Positions 21,689 through 31,068 of a stretch of DNA of 31,659 nt are shown in pieces. The notes under the pieces were generated by a model that was given only the letters and a program-made list of their open reading frames with translations, was not told where the DNA came from and made no database searches. Source of the stretch: F1-20-MAGs119 sp040401695 (GTDB taxonomy: Bacteria; Actinomycetota; Acidimicrobiia; Acidimicrobiales; Ilumatobacteraceae); assembly GCA_040401695.1 (NCBI GenBank), contig JBBANY010000021.1:1-31659 (forward strand). The letters are read 5' to 3'. Each line of letters starts with the position of its first letter. Position 1 is the stretch's first letter. The position numbers were made by a program, and so were the translations under genes.

Positions 21689-22177
21689 GTGGCAACCACC
21701 CCCTCTGCTGATCTCGTTCTCACCCCCCTCACCGGTGACGCCCGTCCCCTGCGTGAATGGCTCACGACGTTCCACATGGCCTCGATCGTCATCGACCCGT
21801 TCACGAACGAAAGTTCGTGGATCCTCGACACCGCCGCACGCATCATGCGCGCTTTCGCGGGTGCGGCCGTCCGGGTGAACTTCATCGTCACGGCGACACC
21901 CGACGAGGCCAAGCAGTTCCTCGGACCGCTCACCGACGAGTTCCTCGTCTTCGTCGACCCCGACCGTGCAGCCGTGCGTGGCCTTGGTCTGCAGAAGTTG
22001 CCGGCGTTCGTGTTCATCCAGTCCGACCTCAGCGTGCCCGCCGCCGCCGAAGGTTGGCGACCCGTCGAGTGGCGCAAGGTCGCCCAGTCGATTGCCACCA
22101 CCACCGCGTGGTCGGCACCCACGATTCCGGGGCCGAAAGACCCAAGCCCCTACGCCGGCACACCGGCCCTCGTGTGA
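21689..22177 (+). CDS. Thioredoxin-fold-like conserved protein without redox cysteines
   Basis: A 162-residue protein from GTG 21689. The alternating pattern 'ASIVIDPFTNESSWILDTAARIMRAFAG', 'VRVNFIVTATPDEAKQFLG', 'DEFLVFVDPDRAAVRGLGLQKLPAFVFIQSD' looks like a thioredoxin/peroxiredoxin fold, with 'KLPAFVFI' at the cis-Pro strand. There is not one cysteine in the protein, so it cannot act as a thiol oxidoreductase; a binding or scaffolding role is more likely. It is coupled to hrpB by a GTGA overlap. The family assignment is tentative. Confidence 0.7.
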   Translation: MATTPSADLVLTPLTGDARPLREWLTTFHMASIVIDPFTNESSWILDTAARIMRAFAGAAVRVNFIVTATPDEAKQFLGPLTDEFLVFVDPDRAAVRGLGLQKLPAFVFIQSDLSVPAAAEGWRPVEWRKVAQSIATTTAWSAPTIPGPKDPSPYAGTPALV

Positions 22178-24678
22178 CCCTCGCGCCGACCGGGCTTCCG
22201 GTCGAAGCGTGCATCCCCGAGCTCGTCGCGTCACTGACGGCCCATTCGCGTGGTGTCCTCGTCGCCCCACCCGGGTCGGGCAAAACCACTCTCGCTCCAT
22301 TGAGGTTGCTCGAGAGTTCACTTCTGTCAGGCGGCGAGCGCATCATCATGCTCGAGCCGCGCAAGCTTGCCGCTCGTGCGGCCGCGCGCCGCATGGCGCA
22401 GCTTCTCGGTGAGCGCGTCGGCGAGACGGTCGGCTACCAAACGCGCGACGAGCGCATCATCGGGCCAACGACACGCATCGAAGTTCTCACCGAAGGTGTT
22501 CTCACCCGTCGGCTGCAGAACGACCCCGACCTGCCCGGCGTCGGGATCGTGATCTTCGACGAAGTCCACGAGCGCAACCTGCCCGGCGACCTCGGTCTTG
22601 CTCTTCTGCTGCACGCCCAGCGATCACTCGGCACGAGTCAACGCATCTTGCTGATGTCGGCAACCCCCGACACCGAGCGTTGGTGCGGTTACCTCTCGAA
22701 CGACGACACAGTGCCCGTCGTATCGAGCGACGGAACACTGTTCCCGGTCGACATCGACTGGTGGCAGGCCCCGACAGTTCGCAAGGGACAGCGTCGCGAC
22801 TCCGACCGCCTCGAGAACAAGGTCGCCGACACCGTGTTCCGCGCGCTTCGGGAGACCGAGGGCGACATCCTCGTTTTTCTCCCCGGTATCGGCGAGATTC
22901 GCCGCTGCATCGAAGCCGCATCACGCGTCGTCGATGCAAACGTCGATCTGTTCCCCCTCGCCGGCGCCCTCAGCCAAGACGAACAGGATGCCGCGCTCGC
23001 ACCGAGCAAGCCGGGTCGCCGGCGCATCGTGTTCTCCACTGACATTGCGGAGAGCTCGTTGACGGTTGACGGTGTGCGTGTCGTCATCGACTCGGGACTT
23101 TCCCGCTCGCCACGATTCGACCCGAACACCGGAATGTCGAAACTCATCCTCGGCAACGTCAGTCGCGCTTCGGCCGACCAGCGCGCAGGCCGCGCGGGTC
23201 GTCTCGGTCCCGGCCGCGCCTACCGACTGTGGCCGCAGGCCGAACATCGGTCACGTCGCACCCAAATCGAACCCGAGATCCTCCAGATCGATCTGGCGGG
23301 AACGGCGCTCGAACTCGCGGCGTGGGGCGTCGACGTCGATGAGCTGCGCTTCCTCGACCAACCACCCCGCGCGACTTTCGTACAGGCTCGCGAACTGCTC
23401 ACCATGCTCGACGCCCTCGACTCCGACGGCCGCATCACCGACCTCGGTCGAACGATGCTGCGCGTACCGCTGCATCCACGACTTGGCGCGATGGTTGTCG
23501 GCGCGCACGACACCGACGTGTGGACCGCGTGTCTGCTCGCGGCTCTCCTCGAGGACCGCGACGTCGTGCGGGCACCCGGCGGTCGGCGCGACGACATCCC
23601 CGAGGACCTTGCGTGGCGGATCGAATGCATCGATGATTTGGCCTCGGACGACCGCGTCGACCGTCGCGCTGCCGCCCGCGTGCGTGAACAGGCTCGTGAC
23701 ATTCTCCGGCGGTCGGGACGCACCGCGACGTCGGGCTCGGCGCGGTCGAACCGTGTCGGCGCCCTTTTGTTGCGCGCCTATCCCGACAGGCTCGCCGTAC
23801 AAAAGACCGGCGCCGGACAATTCCAACTGCGCACGGGCAACGCCGCGTGGGTACCGAAGGAGTCGGATCTGGCCGACGAGCAGTTCATCGTCGCAGCCGA
23901 CGTCGACGGCGACCGAAAGAACACCCGCGTGCGACTCGCCGCGGCAATCACGGCTGACGACATCACCGACCTGCTCGCCGAACACGTGACGGTGAAAAAC
24001 GCGGTCACGTGGGACCGCGAGCGCAGCGACCTCGTGAACTCGATCGAATGGCGCCTCGACGGCATGAAACTGCGCGAGGTTCGACAAAAACCAGCGGCAG
24101 GACCCGACACCACCGCCGCGCTCGTGGAACGCGTCCGCACGACAAGCCTCCAAGCACTTCCGTGGGGACCCGCGTCGGAGTCGCTCGTCGAGCGTGTCCG
24201 GTTTCTTCATTCACGCGATGCACGCTGGCCCGACTGGAGCAGCAAGGCGTTGATCGCGACGCTCGACGATTGGCTGGCGCCGTACCTCGCCGGATTCGTC
24301 TCGAAAGTCGATCTCGACAACCTCGATCTCTCGATCGTCCTGCGCAGCGGACTTCCGTACGAGCTCGGCTCGCATCTCGACGAGCTCGCACCTGCACACG
24401 TCACACTCACCAACGGGCGCCAAATGCGCGTCACCTACCGCGGCGACGAGACGCCGATGTTGTCGGCCCGCGCACAACACTTCTACGGCACCGCGGTCCA
24501 TCCATCGATCATGAACGGCGCCGTGCCATTGGTCGTCGAGTTGTTGTCACCTGCCGACAGACCGATTCAGGTGACGAGCGACCTGCCGGCGTTCTGGGCG
24601 GGCTCGTGGTCGGAGGTCCGCAAGGACATGGCCGGCCGCTATCCCAAGCACGACTGGCCCGTGAATCCCGCCACGTGA
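22174..24678 (+). CDS. hrpB: ATP-dependent RNA helicase HrpB (DEAH-box type)
   Basis: An 834-residue helicase, the usual HrpB length. Walker A is 'APPGSGKTTL' (31-40), motif Ia 'IIMLEPRKLAARAAARRMA', motif II 'DEVHERN' (D129-E130-V131-H132), motif III 'LLMSATPD', and motifs IV-VI include 'VFLPGIGEIRRCIEAA', 'RRIVFSTDIAESSLTVDGV' and 'QRAGRAGRLGPGRAYRLW'. The C-terminal part contains the HrpB-specific region ending 'PVVVELLSPADRP'-like ('PLVVELLSPADRPIQVTSDL') and 'DMAGRYPKHDWPVNP'. The GTG start at 22174 overlaps the previous stop by 4 nt. Function in bacteria is poorly known; RNA remodelling is inferred from the DEAH family. Confidence 0.93.
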   Translation: MTLAPTGLPVEACIPELVASLTAHSRGVLVAPPGSGKTTLAPLRLLESSLLSGGERIIMLEPRKLAARAAARRMAQLLGERVGETVGYQTRDERIIGPTTRIEVLTEGVLTRRLQNDPDLPGVGIVIFDEVHERNLPGDLGLALLLHAQRSLGTSQRILLMSATPDTERWCGYLSNDDTVPVVSSDGTLFPVDIDWWQAPTVRKGQRRDSDRLENKVADTVFRALRETEGDILVFLPGIGEIRRCIEAASRVVDANVDLFPLAGALSQDEQDAALAPSKPGRRRIVFSTDIAESSLTVDGVRVVIDSGLSRSPRFDPNTGMSKLILGNVSRASADQRAGRAGRLGPGRAYRLWPQAEHRSRRTQIEPEILQIDLAGTALELAAWGVDVDELRFLDQPPRATFVQARELLTMLDALDSDGRITDLGRTMLRVPLHPRLGAMVVGAHDTDVWTACLLAALLEDRDVVRAPGGRRDDIPEDLAWRIECIDDLASDDRVDRRAAARVREQARDILRRSGRTATSGSARSNRVGALLLRAYPDRLAVQKTGAGQFQLRTGNAAWVPKESDLADEQFIVAADVDGDRKNTRVRLAAAITADDITDLLAEHVTVKNAVTWDRERSDLVNSIEWRLDGMKLREVRQKPAAGPDTTAALVERVRTTSLQALPWGPASESLVERVRFLHSRDARWPDWSSKALIATLDDWLAPYLAGFVSKVDLDNLDLSIVLRSGLPYELGSHLDELAPAHVTLTNGRQMRVTYRGDETPMLSARAQHFYGTAVHPSIMNGAVPLVVELLSPADRPIQVTSDLPAFWAGSWSEVRKDMAGRYPKHDWPVNPAT

Positions 24679-24724
24679 TCGTCGTATGCCGTTCGTGAAC
24701 GTGCATCGACAGTCGACGAACCCC

Positions 24725-24730
24725 TACCGT
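24725..24730 (+). promoter_or_regulatory. -10 box (TACCGT) for fumarase
   Basis: TANNNT hexamer 6 nt before ATG 24737; it supports this start over upstream in-frame codons. Confidence 0.55.
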
Positions 24731-24736
24731 GTGGTC

Positions 24737-26408
<1,672 letters not shown>

Positions 26409-26412
26409 CAAA

Positions 26413-26440
26413 CGGGCGGGGTGAATACCCCGCCCGCTTT
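26413..26440 (+). terminator. Hairpin terminator after fumarase
   Basis: Perfect 10-bp inverted repeat CGGGCGGGGT / ACCCCGCCCG with GAAT loop (26413-26436) followed by CTTT, 4 nt after the fumarase stop. The core 22 bases recur with one change in the hairpin at 26691-26718. Confidence 0.75.
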
Positions 26441-26478
26441 CGGTCTCGCCAGCACGTATCTCAAGCATAGATACGAAA

Positions 26479-26506
26479 CAGTCCGGTGGCTCACGCCACC
26501 GGACTG
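26479..26506 (-). terminator. Hairpin terminator after the tRNA-Gly-like gene
   Basis: 12-bp perfect stem CAGTCCGGTGGC / GCCACCGGACTG with a 4-nt loop. Read on the minus strand it is followed by TTTCGTAT and lies 72 nt downstream of the tRNA 3' end. Confidence 0.65.
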
Positions 26507-26578
26507 ACTACTCAAGTGTCCCCACGATGCCAGTGCGGGTGAGAACCAAGCACGAGCCCGTTCCCTCTTTCGTTTTGT

Positions 26579-26653
26579 TGGAGCCGAAGACCGGAATCGA
26601 ACCGGCACCTTCGGGCTGGCAAGACCGACGTGCTGCCGTTACACCACTTCGAC
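26579..26653 (-). tRNA. tRNA-Gly (GCC)-like, with an apparent 8-nt anticodon loop
   Basis: Minus-strand gene, 75 nt including an encoded CCA. Acceptor GTCGAAG pairs with CTTCGGC (one T-G wobble), and the discriminator is T73, the glycine-type base. The D arm is GTGT-AACGGCA-GCAC and the T arm GCCGG-TTCGATT-CCGGT. The anticodon arm folds best as TCGGT-CTTGCCAG-CCCGA: four Watson-Crick pairs, a T31 x C39 mismatch and an 8-nt loop, with GCC as the likely anticodon. A strict 7-nt loop would read TGC but requires a C x C mismatch and two wobbles. The identity is glycine by T73 and the GCC triplet; whether it is functional is open. Confidence 0.75.
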
Positions 26654-26690
26654 ACCAAACACATGTGTGCTGCTGGTGCCGAGATACGGC

Positions 26691-26718
26691 AAGGGCGGGG
26701 TGAACACCCCGCCCTTGA
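26691..26718 (-). terminator. Hairpin terminator after the enoyl-CoA hydratase operon
   Basis: Perfect 12-bp stem CAAGGGCGGGGT / ACCCCGCCCTTG with a GAAC loop, 33 nt past the stop of the minus-strand hydratase gene. There is no T-tract; it may act on both strands. Confidence 0.65.
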
Positions 26719-26751
26719 CCACTCTTTCGCCAATCAGAAGACCAAAGGTTA

Positions 26752-27573
26752 CTAAATCTCTTCGGCGAGTTCGCCGAGACGAGATTCGCCTGCGACGGTT
26801 TGGCCGCCGCGTTCCATGAAGTTGCGCATCGCGGCCTGCGCACGAGGCGTGCCGAGCAGTCGGTTGAATTCGCCCGACTCGGTGAGGAGATCCGGTTCAA
26901 GGTTTCCATCGGCACGCAGAACCGCTGCCTTCGCCGCGGCCACCGCGTCGGGCGGGAACTTTGCAATTCGAGCAGCCAAGCGATCCACAAACGGCCACAG
27001 TTCGTCTGCGCCGAACGATCGATTCACCATTCCCCATTCGGCAGCGGTGTCGGCGTCGATGTCGTCGGATCCGAGGATCACCTCCATCGCGCGGTTACGC
27101 CCGATGAGACGGGGCAGGCGCACGGTCCCACCCGAACCAGGGACGATACCGAGGGCAACCTCGGGCTGGTTGAACACCGCGCCGCCACGAAGTGCGAAAC
27201 GCATGTCACATGCGAGCGCAAGTTCGTTGCCCCCGCCGCCACTGCGCCCCTCGATCACCGCGATCGTTGCCTTTGGCATCGTGCGGAAGTTCTCGCACAT
27301 GACGTTGAAATCGTGGTAGCGCTTCGGCACCGGCATGTCATGGGGCATTTGCAAGATCACCGAGACGTCGAAGTGCGGGATAAAGAAGCCGGACACCGCA
27401 GATGACAGCACGACACACCGAACATCGGGGTCGCCGGCAAGTTCGTGTGACACACGAACCATGTCGGCATACAGCGTCAAATCGAAGAGATTGATGGGTG
27501 GGTTGTCAACAACGACATTCGCCACTCCACCATCAACCGACACGCTGATGACGGAATAGCCCTCGTAGGTCAC
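26752..27573 (-). CDS. Enoyl-CoA hydratase/isomerase family protein
   Basis: A 273-residue crotonase-fold protein. The N-terminal 'VANVVVDNPPINLFDLTLYADM' is the usual crotonase start. 'CVVLSSAVSGFFIPHFDVS' and 'TIAVIEGRSGGGGNELALACDMRFA' give the two peptide NH groups of the oxyanion hole. 'FNQPEVALGIVPGSGGTVRLPRLIG' carries a Glu at one of the two catalytic-acid places; the other position is not clearly conserved, so hydratase versus isomerase cannot be settled. GTG 27573 overlaps the LLM gene stop by 4 nt (GTGA), so the pair is an operon. Involvement in fatty or branched acid breakdown is inferred. Confidence 0.9.
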   Translation of the reverse strand: MTYEGYSVISVSVDGGVANVVVDNPPINLFDLTLYADMVRVSHELAGDPDVRCVVLSSAVSGFFIPHFDVSVILQMPHDMPVPKRYHDFNVMCENFRTMPKATIAVIEGRSGGGGNELALACDMRFALRGGAVFNQPEVALGIVPGSGGTVRLPRLIGRNRAMEVILGSDDIDADTAAEWGMVNRSFGADELWPFVDRLAARIAKFPPDAVAAAKAAVLRADGNLEPDLLTESGEFNRLLGTPRAQAAMRNFMERGGQTVAGESRLGELAEEI

Positions 27574-28478
27574 GACAACAGTGTCTTTAGTGCAGCGCGC
27601 GTGTTGGCCGATTCGTCGGCATCGCCGCCGAACTCGACCGCAGCAAAGTCGGTGATACCGATGTCGGCGAGCGCAGAGATTCGGTCGGTCACTTCCGCGA
27701 CTGTTCCGACGATCGCGATGTCGGCCGGACCGGCGGCACCTTCCTTGTCGAGCATCGCGCGATAGCTGGGTAGCTGGCCGTAGATCGCGAACACCTGCGA
27801 TGCACGCTCGCGCGCCTCGGCCACCTTTGTCGTCACGCACACCGGCAACGCAGCGATGACACGTTGCTTCGGCTTGCCGAGCGCATCCGTGGCCCTGTCG
27901 AGAACCGGAATCGTGTGGTTCGCCAGGGTCGACGGACCCGTGCACCACGTCAACGTTCCATCGGCCAACGCCGCCGTGACGCGCAGCATCTGCTCGCCAA
28001 GCGCGGCGACGACAACACCGAAGGGTTGCGACCCGGCAACCGACACACCGGCGTGAGTCGAATACACCTCGCCCGAGAACGAAACGTTGTTGGTCTTGTT
28101 CAACGACTGCAGCACCGTCAGGTATTCGCGCATGTGGCGCACGGGCTTTTCGAACGACATACCCATCATGTTCTCGATCACGATCTGGTGACTCAGTCCG
28201 ATTCCCAGACACAGACGACCGCCAACCGCCGCATTCACCGTGAGACACTGCTGGGCAAGCATCATCGGGTGGCGCGGGTACGTCGGCACAACGGCGGTGC
28301 CGAGTTCGATGCGCGGAACCTCACGACCGATCAACGCCAGCAGCGTCAACGCATCGTGCGCGAAGATCTGCGGCAACCAATAACCTGCGAACCCGTCCCG
28401 TTCGGCCTGCTTCGCCTCGGCCACAACTTGATCAACCGTGCCCGACTGGGCGGCACCCCCGAATAGCCCAATTTTCAT
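27570..28478 (-). CDS. LLM-class (luciferase-like, probably F420-dependent) oxidoreductase
   Basis: A 302-residue TIM-barrel protein of the bacterial luciferase-like family. It has 'MKIGLFGG', 'AERDGFAGYWLPQIFAHDALTLLALIG', 'RIELGTAVVPTYPRHPMMLAQQCLTV', 'GGRLCLGIGLSHQ' and 'RHMREYLTVLQSL', the pattern of F420-dependent dehydrogenases/reductases of Actinobacteria; 'AAVEFGG' near the end is also usual. Cofactor F420 rather than FMN is inferred from family, not shown. ATG 28478 follows a TACGTT box by 6 nt. Cotranscribed with the enoyl-CoA hydratase gene. Confidence 0.88.
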   Translation of the reverse strand: MKIGLFGGAAQSGTVDQVVAEAKQAERDGFAGYWLPQIFAHDALTLLALIGREVPRIELGTAVVPTYPRHPMMLAQQCLTVNAAVGGRLCLGIGLSHQIVIENMMGMSFEKPVRHMREYLTVLQSLNKTNNVSFSGEVYSTHAGVSVAGSQPFGVVVAALGEQMLRVTAALADGTLTWCTGPSTLANHTIPVLDRATDALGKPKQRVIAALPVCVTTKVAEARERASQVFAIYGQLPSYRAMLDKEGAAGPADIAIVGTVAEVTDRISALADIGITDFAAVEFGGDADESANTRAALKTLLS

Positions 28479-28484
28479 GAGCGC

Positions 28485-28490
28485 AACGTA
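28485..28490 (-). promoter_or_regulatory. -10 box (TACGTT) for the LLM-hydratase operon
   Basis: TANNNT hexamer 6 nt before ATG 28478, immediately after the stop of the upstream membrane protein gene. Confidence 0.5.
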
Positions 28491-29525
28491 TCAGCCGTCA
28501 GTGGTGGCCGGAGTCACAACTCCCAGCACGGTCGACGGAGGCGTGACCGTCGTTGACGAAGAAGTCGTCGTCGACGGCGCGATTGTTGGCGGCACGGTCG
28601 TCGTCGCGGGCAGCACCGTCGTCGGTGGCACCACCTCAAATCTCACCGGAACCTCGATGTAGGCACACGTTCCGCTGACCAGTGCGGGAGGTTGCTGCTC
28701 GACGACGACAGCATTCGTATCTTCGATTCCCGGAACGCTCTCCGGAAAGACACTCTGGTCGACACCCTCCATACCGACCCAAGTTGGATCGAATGAACCG
28801 CTGATCACCGCAAGACCCCGGCCCCACTTGGTGATCGCAGCATCGGCTTCACGCAGATGCATCCCCATCATGTTCGGCGGAGGAAGTTTGGGCAATCCGA
28901 TCTTTCCCTGCGAGTCGTAACCCTGCTGGTAGCAGTACTGCCGTGCTTCGGCGGAGGCGAACTGATTTGCCCATCGGAATTCATCATTGGTTGCAACGTA
29001 AGCGAGGATGACGAGCACTACGCCTACGACGGCACGAATCAAACCTGGAATGACGGTGTCACGACGACCCCACCACACCGAAGCGACCAGCAACAGGCCA
29101 AAGACTGCGAAGCCGATCGATTCGCGATCTGCCACTGCGATGAACGTGTGGGAACCTCCCCACGCAGGGTCACGAGACGTCCAGGCACCCAGAACCACCG
29201 TGATTGCAAACGCACGCACAACCCACCACATCGGTGCGAGACCGCGAGACCACCGGACAATCGGCGATGCGATGCGCTCGGCGAATTCGAACGCGCGCCT
29301 GAAGGAGGCGAAGGGTCCTATCGGCTCTGGCGTAACGTCGATGCCCGCCGCCGACAGAAGTTCAGCTACGTACACGTCGACATCGGGCAACGGTGTTCCG
29401 TCGGCAACCGAAGCGGCAACATTTGCTTCGAGGCCGTCCGTCAGATCAGCAACCTGTTCGACGGACAAATGCCCGAGCGCGCGGCGGACGCGCTCGGCGA
29501 AGATTGCAATTTCGGGAGACACCAT
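28491..29525 (-). CDS. Membrane protein: HAAS-like N-terminus, three TM helices, PASTA-like C-terminus
   Basis: A 344-residue protein from ATG 29525. Residues 1-60 ('SPEIAIFAERVRRALGHLSVEQVADLTDGLEANV') resemble the HAAS/DUF1700-type domain that usually accompanies PadR regulators. Three hydrophobic segments follow ('WWVVRAFAITVVLGAW', 'IGFAVFGLLLVASVWWG', 'GLIRAVVGVVLVILAYVA'). The outer part contains 'PNMMGMHLREADAAITKWG', an insertion and 'NAVVVEQQPPALVSGTC', the two halves of a PASTA-like domain known to bind peptidoglycan or beta-lactams. The Thr/Pro-rich tail is low complexity. It starts 5 nt after the padR stop. I infer a PadR-controlled envelope sensor; PASTA is usually on Ser/Thr kinases or PBPs, so this setting is unusual. 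Confidence 0.7.
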   Translation of the reverse strand: MVSPEIAIFAERVRRALGHLSVEQVADLTDGLEANVAASVADGTPLPDVDVYVAELLSAAGIDVTPEPIGPFASFRRAFEFAERIASPIVRWSRGLAPMWWVVRAFAITVVLGAWTSRDPAWGGSHTFIAVADRESIGFAVFGLLLVASVWWGRRDTVIPGLIRAVVGVVLVILAYVATNDEFRWANQFASAEARQYCYQQGYDSQGKIGLPKLPPPNMMGMHLREADAAITKWGRGLAVISGSFDPTWVGMEGVDQSVFPESVPGIEDTNAVVVEQQPPALVSGTCAYIEVPVRFEVVPPTTVLPATTTVPPTIAPSTTTSSSTTVTPPSTVLGVVTPATTDG

Positions 29526-29530
29526 GAGGG

Positions 29531-29872
29531 TCAGTCCTTTCCGGTCGATTCGACGAGCGATGTCACGGCTTGCGAGAAGTCGCGCCATACAGCGGCTTGG
29601 TTGGCGAGATGGGTGCGGCCCGCCGGGGTGAGTGCGTAGTACTTGCGGTGGGGACCTTCGTCGGAGGGCACGACGTAGCTGGACAGACATCCGTCGGCGA
29701 ATAGTCGACGAAGAGTTCCGTAGACCGAGGCTTCGGCGACGTCGGTCAGGCCACCGTCGCGCAGTCGGCGAACGACGTCGTAGCCATAGCCGTCTTCGGT
29801 GGCGAGAACTGCAAGAACCGCAAGGTCGAGAACACCCTTCAACAACTGGGTTGAGTCGGTTGGTGTTGCCAC
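29531..29872 (-). CDS. PadR-family transcriptional regulator
   Basis: A 113-residue winged-helix repressor. 'LLKGVLDLAVLAVLATEDGYGYDVVRRLRDGGL', 'EASVYGTLRRLFADGCLSSYVV' and 'GPHRKYYALTPAGRTHL' are the standard PadR blocks, followed by a C-terminal dimerisation helix. GTG 29872 is preceded at 6 nt by a TATAGT box. It is the first gene of an operon with the HAAS/PASTA-like membrane protein, the usual PadR-plus-membrane-partner arrangement, and is divergent from fic. Confidence 0.92.
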   Translation of the reverse strand: MATPTDSTQLLKGVLDLAVLAVLATEDGYGYDVVRRLRDGGLTDVAEASVYGTLRRLFADGCLSSYVVPSDEGPHRKYYALTPAGRTHLANQAAVWRDFSQAVTSLVESTGKD

Positions 29873-29878
29873 GAGGTG

Positions 29879-29884
29879 ACTATA
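29879..29884 (-). promoter_or_regulatory. -10 box (TATAGT) for padR
   Basis: TANNNT hexamer 6 nt before GTG 29872 on the minus strand, 32 bp from the edge of the fic palindrome. Confidence 0.55.
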
Positions 29885-29916
29885 ACGGATTACAGAGTAC
29901 CGTGCAATTCATGGTT

Positions 29917-29952
29917 ATTTGTTGAATTTTATACGGATAACCTTCAACAAAT
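29917..29952. promoter_or_regulatory. 36-bp palindromic operator over the fic promoter and start codon
   Basis: Two 16-bp arms, 29917-29932 (ATTTGTTGAATTTTAT) and 29937-29952 (ATAACCTTCAACAAAT), match as inverted repeats at 14 of 16 positions around the centre ACGG. The outer 10 bp of each arm are perfect. It contains the TAACCT -10 box (29938-29943) and the first two bases of the fic ATG (29951), so a bound protein would block transcription. The AT-rich arms contrast with the surrounding sequence. Confidence 0.8.
29938..29943 (+). promoter_or_regulatory. -10 box (TAACCT) for fic
   Basis: TANNNT hexamer 7 nt before ATG 29951, inside the palindrome. Confidence 0.5.
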
Positions 29953-31051
29953 GCAGGCGGCAGCAACCACCCAAATCACGTGGCGTGGTCGTCGCGTCGA
30001 TGCCACGGTGCCCCACCTTCTGGCCAAGCAAACGTTCGAGCTTCGACCTGCTGTCGACGCATCGTGCAAGTCGTCGGCATCACGCCTGTCGCTCACCGCC
30101 GAGGTGGTTCCGCCGGACTTCGCGACGCTTGCGCATCTGATGGCGCGCTACGAAGCCCTCGCCTCGTCGTTCATCGAAGGAATCGGTGCGCCAACTCTCG
30201 ACATCGTTCTCCCCGGCCAATCCCCCGTCGCGCAGTCGCTCAATGACGCGATCGCCACGGTGCAGCACGTTCGCGAAGAAGCCAACACCGACGTGTCGTT
30301 GGAGGTGTTCTGCGATTGGCATGCACGTGTGATGCGTTCAACAAACCTGCCCCGCGAACACCACGGCCGTCTGCGTACCGAGCAAGGTTGGATCGGGGGA
30401 ACAAGTCCCCTCGACGCTGCATTGGTGACGCCGCCGGCGAGCAAGATCCCCGCACTGGTTGATGATCTGATCGACTTCGTCAATCGCACCGACCTCGACC
30501 CGATTCTTCAAGCAGCAATCGCCCATGCACAGTTCGAGCTGATCCACCCGTTTGTCGATGGCAACGGCCGCGTCGGGCGCATGCTCGTCGATTGGATTCT
30601 CGCCCGACGCCTGCGGCTTGTTGCTCCGCCAAGCGTCAGCACCGTCATCGTCGGCGACATGGGTGGCTACCTGTCGGGTCTCACTCTGTTCCGAATGGGA
30701 GACATCGACGCGTGGGTGTCATGGTTCGCCACGGCCGTGGAGCGCGCATCCCAACGGCAACTCGCCCTCGTTCAAGCGATCGACGAGCTTCGCGCCAGGT
30801 GGCGTGTTCGCCTGCTGGCCCGTAGCGATTCGTGCGCATGGCCGATACTTCGGCTTCTCCCGCAGCGGTTGGTACTCGACTCACGGACGGTTGCCCAAGA
30901 ATTTGGGGTGTCGGTGAGGGCCGCGCTGAGCGGACTCGAATCGTTGACGGCCGCCGGAATTCTCGAAGAGCACTCGCGCCCGGTTGGTAAGGGTCGACCG
31001 ACCAGATTGTTCGTTGCTCCGGAACTGCTGGCTTTGATCGACGTGGGTTGA
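29951..31051 (+). CDS. Fic-family protein (AMPylase type) with C-terminal winged helix
   Basis: A 366-residue Fic protein that is expected to transfer AMP (or another nucleotide part) onto target hydroxyls. The active-site motif is 'HPFVDGNGRVGR' (H199-R210), the full H-x-F-x-D-G-N-G-R-x-x-R. The inhibitory helix motif lies before it: S72-x3-E76-G77 in 'LASSFIEGI', as in class II Fic proteins that switch themselves off. The region 'TEQGWIGGTSPLDAALVTPP' is the flap before the core. The C-terminal about 90 residues ('TVAQEFGVSVRAALSGLESLTAAGIL', 'GRPTRLFVAP') form a winged-helix DNA-binding domain. ATG 29951 lies inside a palindrome, so autoregulation is likely. No antitoxin gene is adjacent. 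Confidence 0.92.
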   Translation: MQAAATTQITWRGRRVDATVPHLLAKQTFELRPAVDASCKSSASRLSLTAEVVPPDFATLAHLMARYEALASSFIEGIGAPTLDIVLPGQSPVAQSLNDAIATVQHVREEANTDVSLEVFCDWHARVMRSTNLPREHHGRLRTEQGWIGGTSPLDAALVTPPASKIPALVDDLIDFVNRTDLDPILQAAIAHAQFELIHPFVDGNGRVGRMLVDWILARRLRLVAPPSVSTVIVGDMGGYLSGLTLFRMGDIDAWVSWFATAVERASQRQLALVQAIDELRARWRVRLLARSDSCAWPILRLLPQRLVLDSRTVAQEFGVSVRAALSGLESLTAAGILEEHSRPVGKGRPTRLFVAPELLALIDVG

Positions 31052-31068
31052 TGCGTCAGCGTTGACGA

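Larger units (their letters stand above)
26409..26751. other. 343-nt non-coding interval
   Basis: Holds the fumarase terminator (26413-26440), a second hairpin (26479-26506), the tRNA-Gly-like gene (26579-26653) and the enoyl-CoA hydratase terminator (26691-26718). I see no protein-coding gene in it; the open frames across it are shadows. Confidence 0.8.

Noticed and set aside
28501..28660. Thr/Val/Pro codon repeats as a DNA repeat array
   Set aside because: These are the low-complexity C-terminal tail of the membrane protein, not a tandem repeat of fixed unit.
31054..31067. CGTCA-GCGT-TGACG hairpin between fic and the ABC-F gene as a terminator
   Set aside because: Only 5 bp, with no T-tract; too weak to call, although it lies between two convergent stops.
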